From assembly GCA_910587755.1 (NCBI GenBank), contig CAJUNZ010000004.1:1-14016 (forward strand): a DNA stretch of 14,016 bases. Direction: 5' to 3'. The stretch is from an uncultured Acetatifactor sp. (GTDB lineage: Bacteria; Bacillota; Clostridia; Lachnospirales; Lachnospiraceae). Below, piece after piece: positions 1-6,672 of the stretch. Made by a program: the position numbers and the translations under genes. The notes under the pieces were generated by a model. The model did no database searches. It had not been told where the DNA came from and saw only the letters and a list, made by a program, of their open reading frames with translations. The stretch's first letter is position 1. Each line of letters begins with the position of its first letter.

Positions 1-48
1 CGACCACCGAGATCTACACTCTTTCCCTACACGACGCTCTTCCGATCT
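1..48 (+). other. Illumina P5/TruSeq universal adapter (sequencing artefact)
   Basis: Bases 1-48 match the 3' part of the Illumina P5/TruSeq universal adapter, from CGACCACCGAGATC through to the terminal CTCTTCCGATCT, without a visible mismatch. Only the first ten bases of the 58-base oligonucleotide are missing. The sequence after base 48 behaves like ordinary genomic DNA. This is library adapter left on a contig end, so nothing biological should be inferred from these bases, and the gene crossing the junction is truncated there. Confidence 0.97.
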
Positions 49-104
49 CCCACGCAGGCCATGACAAGCACAAATGTCAGTAGTAACGCTGTGATCTTTT
101 TCAT
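49..104 (-). CDS. Secreted protein or lipoprotein, N-terminal fragment (cut by contig end)
   Basis: Reading leftward from an ATG at 104, the fragment encodes about 18 residues, MKKITALLLTFVLVMACVG, before genomic sequence stops at the adapter junction. It is a typical Gram-positive signal peptide: Lys-Lys, a hydrophobic core, then Val-Met-Ala-Cys. That could be a lipobox, although Met at -2 is not ideal, so a lipoprotein is possible rather than certain. A GAGGAGAGG ribosome binding site lies four bases upstream. The gene has its own promoter (150-177) and follows the solute-binding protein gene by 77 bases. The body of the protein is missing, so no function can be assigned. A second binding protein or other exported component of the sugar locus would fit the context. 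Confidence 0.7.
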
Positions 105-149
105 AATTCCTCTCCTCTTTTCATTGCTGGGTTAACAGACAACACCATC

Positions 150-177
150 ATTATACACGATATATCCAGGAAATCAA
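150..177 (-). promoter_or_regulatory. Sigma-A-type promoter for the truncated left-end gene
   Basis: On the minus strand TTGATT (177-172) and a perfect TATAAT (155-150) are separated by 16 bases. Transcription would begin near 143, giving a leader of about 39 bases before the ATG at 104. This suggests the truncated gene can be expressed independently of the importer operon. I see no terminator between 182 and this promoter, so read-through is also possible. Confidence 0.6.
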
Positions 178-181
178 TAGT

Positions 182-1771
182 TTACCCCTGATTTCTTCTC
201 TTTTGGGCCGTTCTTTGCACAACCACGTACAAAATAATCAGGATCCAGGCCCCCGCCAGCCCCCATAGAAGCAGCGCTGAAGCCAGAGGAAGCTCTCCCA
301 TCTCCGTCTGCTTTAAGTGGTACAGGGCGGCCACTTCCTGGTAAAGATTCTCATAGTAGGCCTCATCCACCTGCTGGGATCTCCTGATGGACTTGGCGGT
401 ATTCTCAATAAGCTGCCCCGCCGCATCCCGCAGAGAGGCGGAACCGTTGAACACCGGCGTCACAAAAGTATGATCCACATTTTCAAGCAGCAGCTTTGAA
501 GCCTTGATTTTCACATCGTAGTATGTCTGGTTGTCCTCCCCCATACGGGAAAGGTAATCCTGGTACTGAGCCGACTCCTGAGCTCTGGACGTCACGGGCA
601 CATACCCTTCCGTCTCCGCGTAACCTGTCTGAATCCCATCTGTCAGAAGGTACTGGACAAACAGCCAGGAAGCCAGAACCTCCTGCGGATCCTCCTTGTT
701 GAAAATGCACACGGAAGGCCCCTGGGATATCATCTGAGGGTGCTCCGGATCAACCTGGGGAACCGTCCTCACAGCCGTCTCAAACTGCACCAGCTTCTCC
801 TGGCTGATGTCCAGAAGAGGCGCATTGGACCCCATCCAGGTAGCTCCCGCCGTGGAGTCCACCGCAAAAATACACTGGCCCGCATTGAAAAAATTGGCCG
901 GATAGCTGGAGATTTTAAACGTGGAAAATGCGCCCGTTCTCACATGCTCCGCCACCGTCTCCAGGAACTCTCTGGTGGTGTCGTTGAACAGCAGAATCTC
1001 TCCCCGCTCTGTAGAGTAGCCCGCCCCCTGCTGCCTCAGCATCTGGATCATCATATTGTCAGTGGACTTATAGATAAAAGGGATCAGAACCTGCTGCCCG
1101 TTCACCAGAAAATTCCCCTCCCCGTCCCGGGCCATTGCCGCCTCCGACACCTCCCAGACAAAGTCCCAGGTGAGGATCTCCGGCAGCGTATACCCCAGAG
1201 CCTCCACATAGGTTCTGTTCACATAGCAGGCCTCCGTGGACCGCATGTAGGGCACTGCATAATAGTGTCCTCCAAAAGAACACTCCTCCAGAAACTGGGG
1301 AATAATCTCCTGGGCGGAAGGGGCGTCAAACCGCACCTCACTTCCCCCCAGGCCGAACTTTTCATCTTCAAACAGCGCCTCCAGGGGCACCACCTGGTTC
1401 ACCCCCGTCACATAGGTGGCAATGTGATCCGGATAGGTGATGCACACATTGGGCGTGGTGTTGGTGGCAATGTTGGTAATCACATCGTTATAGATTCTTC
1501 CATAGTCCGTGTACAGTCTCAGATTCACCGTGATATTGGGGTACAGCTCCTGAAACTCCTCTATGGCCTGGGCATAGACGGCGGTCTGGACTTTGTTGGT
1601 GTCATTTTTTGCCCAGAAGGTGATTTCATATTCCCTGGAATCGTCAAATTCCTCAGGAGGAGCAAAAGCTCCCATATCCCCGCCTCCATGGCAGCCGCAG
1701 AGCAGAAACAGACAGCCCGCCCCCAGAAGCAGGACAAGGAGCCGCTGTCCCCCTTTGATGATATATTTCAT
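182..1771 (-). CDS. Sugar ABC transporter substrate-binding lipoprotein with extra C-terminal membrane helix
   Basis: This 529-residue protein is an extracellular solute-binding protein of family 1 (CUT1 class), which captures a carbohydrate outside the cell and delivers it to the permeases encoded just upstream. The signal peptide ends in a lipobox, Leu-Cys-Gly-Cys at 24-27, so Cys27 is the likely lipidated residue. The binding domain starts with YEITFWAKND near 48-57 and continues to about residue 480. A hydrophobic segment at about 496-518, followed by a basic tail (RTAQKRRNQG), predicts a C-terminal membrane helix. This is unusual for the family and helps explain a length above the usual 400-450. 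Start: ATG with AGGAGGG eight bases upstream, overlapping the preceding permease stop by four bases (ATGA). The substrate cannot be deduced. The gene is last in its operon, whereas in most CUT1 operons the binding protein comes first. Confidence 0.9.
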   Translation of the reverse strand: MKYIIKGGQRLLVLLLGAGCLFLLCGCHGGGDMGAFAPPEEFDDSREYEITFWAKNDTNKVQTAVYAQAIEEFQELYPNITVNLRLYTDYGRIYNDVITNIATNTTPNVCITYPDHIATYVTGVNQVVPLEALFEDEKFGLGGSEVRFDAPSAQEIIPQFLEECSFGGHYYAVPYMRSTEACYVNRTYVEALGYTLPEILTWDFVWEVSEAAMARDGEGNFLVNGQQVLIPFIYKSTDNMMIQMLRQQGAGYSTERGEILLFNDTTREFLETVAEHVRTGAFSTFKISSYPANFFNAGQCIFAVDSTAGATWMGSNAPLLDISQEKLVQFETAVRTVPQVDPEHPQMISQGPSVCIFNKEDPQEVLASWLFVQYLLTDGIQTGYAETEGYVPVTSRAQESAQYQDYLSRMGEDNQTYYDVKIKASKLLLENVDHTFVTPVFNGSASLRDAAGQLIENTAKSIRRSQQVDEAYYENLYQEVAALYHLKQTEMGELPLASALLLWGLAGAWILIILYVVVQRTAQKRRNQG

Positions 1772-2634
1772 CCCTTGGTCCCTCCTCTCGAAACACCCTC
1801 CATAATCTTGTTGCGGAATACCAGGAACAGAACAATCAGCGGGACGGAGATCACCACCACCGCCGCCATCATGGCGGGAATATTCTCCCGGCCAAACCCG
1901 TTCTCCCGGATCTCCTGGATCCCGTTGGAGACCAGATAGTAGTTCTCATCGTCGGTGATCAGACGGGGCCACACATAGGAGTTCCAGCACTCAATCACCT
2001 TCAGGATGGTGATGGTCACAAGGGTGGGCCTGCAGATGGGGACCATCACTTTCAACAGGTATTTCAGATCCGAAGTTCCGTCCACCTTGGCCGCATAATA
2101 CAGGCTGTCCGGCACCAGTTCAAAGTTCTCCTTCAGCAGGTAGATGTAGAACACGGAGGTGACGGAAGGTAAGATAAGCCCGGGAAAGGAATTGCGCAGA
2201 TCCAGATCCGTGATGGTCACAAAATTGGTGATCACCACCAGCTCATTGGGGATCATCATCAGGGAGAGAAAGAGCACAAACGCCAGCTTCTTTCCCCGGA
2301 ATTCCAGCCTGGCAAAGGCAAAGGCCGCCAGCGTCACCACCACCAGCATAATGGCGGTGGTCCCCAGAGTGAACACTACCGTGTTCAGAAAATACTGTCC
2401 CAGGGGCACCGTGGTAAAGGCATCCACATAGTTTAGAAAGGTGGGGGACAGGGTGAAAAACTTCGGGATATGTTCCGAGCTGTATGCGCCGTAACCCTTC
2501 ACAGAGGTGAGCACCATCCAGTAAAAAGGAAACAGCACCACCCCGGCCCAGACCGCCAGAAATACATAAGTCACAACCTTTGCCGCCCTCCCCCGGACTC
2601 TGGCAGCTCTTTCAATCTTCTCATATTCTTTCAT
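1768..2634 (-). CDS. Carbohydrate ABC transporter permease, MalG type
   Basis: Inner permease subunit of a CUT1 sugar importer, 288 residues from the preferred start, with about six hydrophobic segments. The cytoplasmic EAA loop that docks on the ATPase is visible at about 179-204 (YYAAKVDGTSDL followed by Val-Pro). The MalG-family motif MMIPNELVVI lies near 126-135. An in-frame GTG at 2646 is possible but sits one base after AAAGGAG. The ATG at 2634 has a spacing of 11 and is preferred. The stop overlaps the ATG of the binding protein (ATGA), implying translational coupling. The gene follows the MalF-type permease by 104 bases, the widest gap in the operon, which carries an imperfect inverted repeat. 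Confidence 0.92.
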   Translation of the reverse strand: MKEYEKIERAARVRGRAAKVVTYVFLAVWAGVVLFPFYWMVLTSVKGYGAYSSEHIPKFFTLSPTFLNYVDAFTTVPLGQYFLNTVVFTLGTTAIMLVVVTLAAFAFARLEFRGKKLAFVLFLSLMMIPNELVVITNFVTITDLDLRNSFPGLILPSVTSVFYIYLLKENFELVPDSLYYAAKVDGTSDLKYLLKVMVPICRPTLVTITILKVIECWNSYVWPRLITDDENYYLVSNGIQEIRENGFGRENIPAMMAAVVVISVPLIVLFLVFRNKIMEGVSRGGTKG

Positions 2635-2658
2635 GTTCAGCCACACTCCTTTATCATA

Positions 2659-2697
2659 AGGAACTATGAAAGAGTGAATCTATTCTCAACAGTTCCT
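2659..2697 (-). repeat. Inverted repeat between the two permease genes
   Basis: AGGAACT (2659-2665) and AGTTCCT (2691-2697) form seven-base inverted arms around a 25-base spacer that itself contains a partial GAAT/ATTC symmetry. In mRNA this would make a modest hairpin about 25 bases upstream of the MalG-type start. It has no T-run and is not a terminator. It might tune mRNA stability or translation between the permease cistrons. The arms are short and chance is a real alternative. Confidence 0.3.
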
Positions 2698-2738
2698 AAC
2701 TTAGACATTTCCACAATGTTTCCAGACAGATCCGGCCG

Positions 2739-3638
2739 TCAGTAGCGGAGCTTTTTCCCGCTGACCAGAAGATTGACGCAGGTGATGGTGAGCACAATGG
2801 AGAAGAGAAGGATGGCCGCCGCAGAGGCATAGGAAGGATAGCCGCCGCTGTCCCCGTACAGCATGTCGTACACATATCCCACAATGGTATTCATCCCCGC
2901 CGCGTTCAGATCCGTGCCGAAAAGCGCTACCGCGTCACTGTAGGCCTTGAAGGCCCCGATAAAGCCGGTGATAACCAGATAGAAAATCATGGGGGAGATC
3001 ATAGGAAGGGTAATGCGCAGAAATATCCGGAGTCTGGAGGTGCCGTCCACCCTGGCCGCCTTGTAATAGTCCTGGTTTACAGAGGCCAGGGCGCTGGTAA
3101 GGATCAGGATTTTAAAAGGCATAACCACCCAGATAGTATAGAAACACAGCACAAACATCTTAGCCCAGTAAGGGCCGTCGATAAAATCCACAGAGCTGCC
3201 CCCGAACCAGTTTATCATCAGATTCACCAGGCCCTCCGAGTAAGCCGTCTTTTTGAACAGAATCATAAACACCAGGCCCACCGCCAGGGTGTTGGTCACA
3301 TAGGGCAGAAAATAGATGGTCTGCAGGAGCTTCCGCAGAGGTTTTATGGAATTCAGCCCCACAGAGATCAGCAGCGCAATTCCTGTGGAAAGAGGCACTG
3401 TGATAATGACCAGCAGAAAAGTGTTCTGCAGAGCCTGCAGAAAATACGGGTCATGGAGAACATACTCATAGTTATACATCCCTGTGCCAAAGTAAGTCTG
3501 GGATGCGGAATTATACCCCTCCTCAAAAGAATAGATAAACACGTCTATCAGAGGATACACCATGAAAAATCCCAGAAAAAGAATGGCGGGAAGCAGGTAA
3601 AGCCATCCCTTCAGACCGCCAGATTTTCGATTTGCCAT
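2739..3638 (-). CDS. Carbohydrate ABC transporter permease, MalF type
   Basis: Second permease subunit of the CUT1 importer, 299 residues from the ATG at 3638, forming a heterodimeric channel with the MalG-type protein. It starts with a short basic segment (MANRKSGG), then a membrane helix (WLYLLPAILFLGFFMVYPL) and further hydrophobic segments typical of the family. The EAA loop is at about 191-217 (YYKAARVDGTSRL, then Leu-Pro). An in-frame ATG exists at 3668, but AGGAG lies five bases before 3638 and no such signal precedes 3668, so the shorter form is preferred. It follows the ATPase gene by 41 bases. The paired A-A-[KR]-V-D-G-T-S motifs in the two permeases support their assignment as partners. 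Confidence 0.92.
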   Translation of the reverse strand: MANRKSGGLKGWLYLLPAILFLGFFMVYPLIDVFIYSFEEGYNSASQTYFGTGMYNYEYVLHDPYFLQALQNTFLLVIITVPLSTGIALLISVGLNSIKPLRKLLQTIYFLPYVTNTLAVGLVFMILFKKTAYSEGLVNLMINWFGGSSVDFIDGPYWAKMFVLCFYTIWVVMPFKILILTSALASVNQDYYKAARVDGTSRLRIFLRITLPMISPMIFYLVITGFIGAFKAYSDAVALFGTDLNAAGMNTIVGYVYDMLYGDSGGYPSYASAAAILLFSIVLTITCVNLLVSGKKLRY

Positions 3639-3679
3639 ATTTACTCCTATCTGCGCCCTGGGGCGCATTTCTTGGCCTG

Positions 3680-4780
3680 CTACAGAATCCGCTCCTCCGT
3701 ATCCTTCCGGAAGAGGAACACCTTCCCGGGCTTTAAGGAAAACCTCACCTGTCCCCCTGCCGCCAGAGGGCCGCTCTCCGCGCTGACAATGGCCCGGACG
3801 GCAGGATTCAGGGAAGCCTTATGGGTGGAAACCACACTGATATCCCGCCCCATCACCTCCACGCCGCTGAGCTCACAGCCAAAAGGCCCGTCCTCCCGGA
3901 TCAGAAATCCCTCCGGCCGGACACCCACATAAACCTCCTTGGGAAGGTTCTCCTTTCCCAGGGCCAGATCCAGGACGGCCTCCTGCCCCACATAGAGCTT
4001 TCCCTCTCTGACCTGCCCCTCAAAGACATTAATGGGAGGCGTGCCCAGAAATTTTGCCACAAAAAGATTCCGGGGATTGTCATAGACCTCCTGGGGCCTG
4101 CCGATCTGCTGCACAATCCCCTCTTTCATAACCACAATCATATCGGAAATGCTCATGGCCTCCTCCTGGTCATGGGTCACGAAAATAGTAGTAATCCCTG
4201 TCTCCCTCTGGATCCTCCGTATCTCCTCCCTGGTCTGCAGCCGCAGCCTGGCGTCCAGGTTGGACAGGGGCTCGTCCAGCAGCAGCACCCGCGGCATTTT
4301 CACCAGCGCCCGGGCGATGGCCACCCGCTGCTGCTGTCCGCCGGAGAGTTCCCCCGGCCTGCGGTCCATAAGGGCGTCAATCTGCACCAGACGGGCGGCG
4401 GCGTCCGCCTTCTCCTGCATCTGCGCCTTGGTGAGCCTGTCCTTCCCCTTGAGATTCTCCAGCGGAAACAGGATATTCTGCCGCACTGTCAGATGGGGAT
4501 AGAGAGCGTAGTTCTGGAATACCAGCCCAATCCCCCTGTGCTCCGGGGGCAGATCCGTCACATCGTCCTCGCCGAAAAATATCCTGCCGCCGGTGGGCTT
4601 CAGCAGACCGCTGATCAGGTTCAGAGTGGTGCTCTTGCCGCACCCGGAAGGCCCCAGAAGACCGATCAGCTTCCCGTCCGGGATCTCAAAGGAAAAGTCA
4701 TTCACCGCCACCACATCCTGGTGCTTTTTCCTGTCACGGCTGGGAAATTTCATCGTCAGGTTCTGTAATATGACCTTCAT
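3680..4780 (-). CDS. Sugar ABC transporter ATP-binding protein (MsmX/UgpC/MalK family)
   Basis: Cytoplasmic ATPase subunit powering sugar import, 366 residues from the preferred start. All catalytic motifs are intact: Walker A GPSGCGKS (about 43-50), Q-loop Gln89, signature LSGGQ (145-149), Walker B ending in Asp-Glu (169-170) and the switch histidine in VTHDQEEA (His203). A MalK-type TOBE region follows from about residue 235, including PPINVFEG and VGVRPEGF. There are two candidate starts. The ATG at 4786 overlaps the Nudix stop (ATGA) but lies one base from GGAGG. The ATG at 4780 has seven-base spacing and is preferred. Many Firmicutes share one unlinked MsmX-type ATPase among several importers, so an ATPase inside the operon suggests a self-contained system. 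A role with other permeases cannot be excluded. Confidence 0.93.
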   Translation of the reverse strand: MKVILQNLTMKFPSRDRKKHQDVVAVNDFSFEIPDGKLIGLLGPSGCGKSTTLNLISGLLKPTGGRIFFGEDDVTDLPPEHRGIGLVFQNYALYPHLTVRQNILFPLENLKGKDRLTKAQMQEKADAAARLVQIDALMDRRPGELSGGQQQRVAIARALVKMPRVLLLDEPLSNLDARLRLQTREEIRRIQRETGITTIFVTHDQEEAMSISDMIVVMKEGIVQQIGRPQEVYDNPRNLFVAKFLGTPPINVFEGQVREGKLYVGQEAVLDLALGKENLPKEVYVGVRPEGFLIREDGPFGCELSGVEVMGRDISVVSTHKASLNPAVRAIVSAESGPLAAGGQVRFSLKPGKVFLFRKDTEERIL

Positions 4781-4782
4781 AT

Positions 4783-5463
4783 TCATACCTCCGCGCTAAT
4801 ATTCTTCCACTGCCCTGAGACAAAATACGCCAGGGCGGCCCATGTAATCAGGGGATAAAAATGCCCCTTCCCGTCCCGTCCGCTGCCCAGAACCTCCAGG
4901 GCCTCCTCCTTGGACAGCAGGCAGAATCCGTCAAACTGCTCCGACCCCACCGCGCCCTCCTGGGTGAGGCCGGACAGATCCTCCGGGTGCAGCACCACAC
5001 AGACCAGGGCGTTGCTCTCATCTGTCATGCCGGGGGTGGAGAAAAGCAGCGGATTTACCACCCTGACAGAATCCCCTTCCCGAACCTCCAGGCCTGTCTC
5101 CTCCCGAATCTCCCTCACAGCGGTGGCTGTCACCGGATCGTCTCCCACCTGGTCCTCCTGATCAATCAGCCCTGCAGGCACGCTGAGCAGAAACTGCCCT
5201 GCAGGATAACGGTATTCATAGGACAGCAGCAGACGAGGCTCCTCCCCCGGCATGTCCAGAACCACCACACAGCTGACGGCGTCCGGCAGCATGGTCCGGA
5301 ACTCTTCCTCCGACTTTACGGCAACCATATCTTCAATTTTACGCCTGCTGGCATTATAGTAGTGCTTCCCCGGGGCATACTGCAGATCCGCCACCCGGAT
5401 AAAAGGCGAATCAAAAAGCGGCTTTACATTCTCCTGGGTCATACCCTGCTTCACCACAAACAT
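4783..5463 (-). CDS. Nudix hydrolase, ADP-ribose pyrophosphatase-like
   Basis: A Nudix-family pyrophosphohydrolase of 226 residues from the preferred start. It should cleave a nucleoside diphosphate linked to another moiety. The YEYRYPAGQFLLSVPAGLID segment and the later FSTPGMTDE both resemble ADP-ribose/ADP-sugar pyrophosphatases. The catalytic half of the Nudix box, REIREETG (about 117-124), is intact. The first half deviates: the usual Glu seven residues before REI is Asp, and the Gly of AGLID is about five residues further away than in the canonical spacing. The start is uncertain. The ATG at 5463 follows AAGGAGG closely (two bases), a GTG at 5457 has better spacing, and an ATG at 5502 has no clear ribosome site. 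The gene ends in an ATGA overlap with the ATPase gene. Sitting in a sugar-import operon, it might act on ADP-sugar or ADP-ribose metabolites (inference). Confidence 0.85.
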   Translation of the reverse strand: MFVVKQGMTQENVKPLFDSPFIRVADLQYAPGKHYYNASRRKIEDMVAVKSEEEFRTMLPDAVSCVVVLDMPGEEPRLLLSYEYRYPAGQFLLSVPAGLIDQEDQVGDDPVTATAVREIREETGLEVREGDSVRVVNPLLFSTPGMTDESNALVCVVLHPEDLSGLTQEGAVGSEQFDGFCLLSKEEALEVLGSGRDGKGHFYPLITWAALAYFVSGQWKNISAEV

Positions 5464-5503
5464 TTCCTCCTTATCTTGCACCCTGCGTCCATCCCTGGCC
5501 ATA

Positions 5504-6304
5504 TCAATTGTGGGACAGGATCACACAGGTGGTCTCGTCGTTACCCGTATCCTCTTTTAACAGGAAAAAGAGCTTCTTTTCCTCTATGCAGCAGTACCGG
5601 CAGACATCGGGCGTGACTGCCGCAGCATAGAGCGAGCCGCAGCGGGCGGTTTTCGATAAATCAATCCCCAGCTGCTCCGCCTGCCTCCGGGCTTCCCCCA
5701 GGTCTTCGATCACAGTGTAGTTCCATTCTTCTTCCTCCTCCAGAACTTCCTGCGCCATATCGTACTCGCCACAGGACAGCACATCGGCAAGGATACGCAT
5801 AAGGAAAAGGGAGAGGGAGTTATCCAGGACCTTCCAGTCTGTTTCCGCATCCGCCTCATGAAGAACGTAGACCGGCGGGTCAGGCTGCGTCAAGTCCTCC
5901 ACACGAATGCCGAAAGTGACAACGCCCGCACTGTAGTCGCTGCCGATCACCAGATGGTTGGACACCCGCTCCTGCCAGCGCTCTCTGGGAAGCCGGGACA
6001 GCTGGCAGCAGACGTTGTCCCCATACTCATCCGGATTCTCCGCCCAGTCCTCCTTCCACTCAGAAATTGTCTCCTCCAACTCTTCATAAGAAAAATAGAG
6101 TTCCGGATGGTCATCCGTTACCCAGATATCGGCAGTAGAAAACATCGGGTGATTCCATGCCGCACTGAAAAAGTCAAACAAAAGCGGCGGCAGTTTCACC
6201 TTGTGAGCCGCTTCAAATTCCTCCAGCAGCGCTCTGCCGTCGGAATCTGCGCACCCCAGAAGCTTCAAAATATCCAGGGGCGTTGGATTGTATTGAATGT
6301 TCAT
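5504..6304 (-). CDS. SMI1/KNR4 (SUKH-fold) family protein
   Basis: A cytoplasmic 266-residue acidic protein with no signal peptide or membrane segment. The N-terminal half shows the SMI1/KNR4 pattern: a helix with LLEEFEAAHKVKLPPLLFDFF (about 26-46), a central NHLVIGSDYSAGVVTFGI (about 117-133), then VYVLHEAD and a Trp-containing W-K-V-L-D-N-S-L-S-LFL helix (about 157-168). Bacterial SUKH proteins are often immunity proteins against polymorphic toxins, but no toxin gene is nearby and other roles are known. The C-terminal ~85 residues (EEEEEW onward) are not recognised. The ATG at 6304 has AGGGAGG seven bases upstream, and an adjacent TTG at 6307 is less likely. It is the first gene of the importer operon, read from the extended -10 promoter near 6399, with 40 bases to the preferred Nudix start. 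Confidence 0.75.
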   Translation of the reverse strand: MNIQYNPTPLDILKLLGCADSDGRALLEEFEAAHKVKLPPLLFDFFSAAWNHPMFSTADIWVTDDHPELYFSYEELEETISEWKEDWAENPDEYGDNVCCQLSRLPRERWQERVSNHLVIGSDYSAGVVTFGIRVEDLTQPDPPVYVLHEADAETDWKVLDNSLSLFLMRILADVLSCGEYDMAQEVLEEEEEWNYTVIEDLGEARRQAEQLGIDLSKTARCGSLYAAAVTPDVCRYCCIEEKKLFFLLKEDTGNDETTCVILSHN

Positions 6305-6393
6305 CAAAGTACCTCCCTTTGAAATATGGGCACAGTTGTTGCCAGCTGCAGATCCAGAGTTTAACCGGATCTTCCATTTCCTTCTTTTTTGTT

Positions 6394-6402
6394 ATTATAG
6401 CA
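6394..6402 (-). promoter_or_regulatory. Extended -10 promoter of the SUKH-Nudix-importer operon
   Basis: The minus strand reads TGCTATAAT, a perfect TATAAT at 6399-6394 with the TGn extension. No good -35 element lies 16-18 bases upstream, which is tolerated in extended -10 promoters. Transcription would begin near 6387 and give a leader of about 83 bases to the ATG at 6304. No other promoter is evident before the downstream genes, supporting one long transcript. Confidence 0.6.
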
Positions 6403-6479
6403 TATATTCAGCTTCGGTGATACTCTTTTTTCTGCGGAACTGTCACCTAAAAAGGATCCCCGGATAGTCCCTGTCCGCC

Positions 6480-6508
6480 TTGCATTTCTCTCCCCGCTGC
6501 CTTATCAT
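6480..6508 (+). promoter_or_regulatory. Sigma-A-like promoter for the sigma factor gene
   Basis: TTGCAT (6480-6485) and TATCAT (6503-6508) are separated by 17 bases. The predicted start near 6515 leaves a leader of about 158 bases. The same two hexamers with the same spacing occur upstream of the DUF4190-like gene (12873-12901), both followed by AAA. This is a vegetative-type promoter; I see no convincing ECF-type autoregulatory promoter here. Confidence 0.45.
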
Positions 6509-6513
6509 AAATG

Positions 6514-6532
6514 AAAAGAAAAAATTTCTTTT
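6514..6532. repeat. A/T-rich palindrome at predicted transcription start of the sigma gene
   Basis: AAAAGAAA and TTTCTTTT form perfect eight-base inverted arms around three A residues, six bases after the predicted -10 box. Its position at the expected +1 makes it a possible repressor operator. A/T-rich composition raises the chance of accidental symmetry. Confidence 0.35.
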
Positions 6533-6672
6533 AAACTGTTGCAAAGTCAGACCAACCTTTACCCCCATTCCCGCACTATATGATCATACAGCCCCACGGC
6601 AAAGGAGTGCAGCCGCCAGGGTTCTGAATCCGCTGCAGAGGACAGACCCCGGGTACAGGAGGGACAAACATT

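Larger units (their letters stand above)
6305..6672. other. Divergent intergenic region between importer operon and sigma factor gene
   Basis: This 368-base gap separates divergently read genes. It holds an extended -10 promoter leftward (6394-6402), a sigma-A-like promoter rightward (6480-6508), an A/T-rich perfect palindrome (6514-6532), and a small inverted repeat AGATCC/GGATCT (6350-6355 and 6367-6372) inside the predicted leader of the leftward transcript. A 15-codon frame starting ATGATCATACAG at 6580 has no ribosome binding site and is not called. I see no RNA gene or riboswitch. Confidence 0.6.

Noticed and set aside
740..1939. Long open frame (399 codons) on the plus strand opposite the binding-protein and permease genes
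   Set aside because: It is antisense to two clear transporter genes, rich in His, Arg and Gly as expected of a complement frame, and lacks a ribosome site and recognisable domains.
3821..4768. Plus-strand open frame of 315 codons opposite the ABC ATPase gene
   Set aside because: The minus strand encodes an ATPase with all motifs intact; the antisense frame has no ribosome site and biased composition.
5504..6304. Toxin-immunity locus around the SUKH-fold gene
   Set aside because: No polymorphic toxin, secretion signal or toxin fragment occurs nearby; the neighbours are metabolic and transport genes.
6436..6472. GGAAC...GTC-like ECF autoregulatory promoter upstream of the sigma factor gene
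   Set aside because: GGAAC is followed by no convincing -10 at the usual 15-17 base distance, and a better sigma-A-like promoter lies closer to the gene.
6580..6627. Possible 15-codon leader peptide before the sigma factor gene
   Set aside because: No ribosome binding site precedes it and there is no codon bias or attenuator structure to support a leader function.
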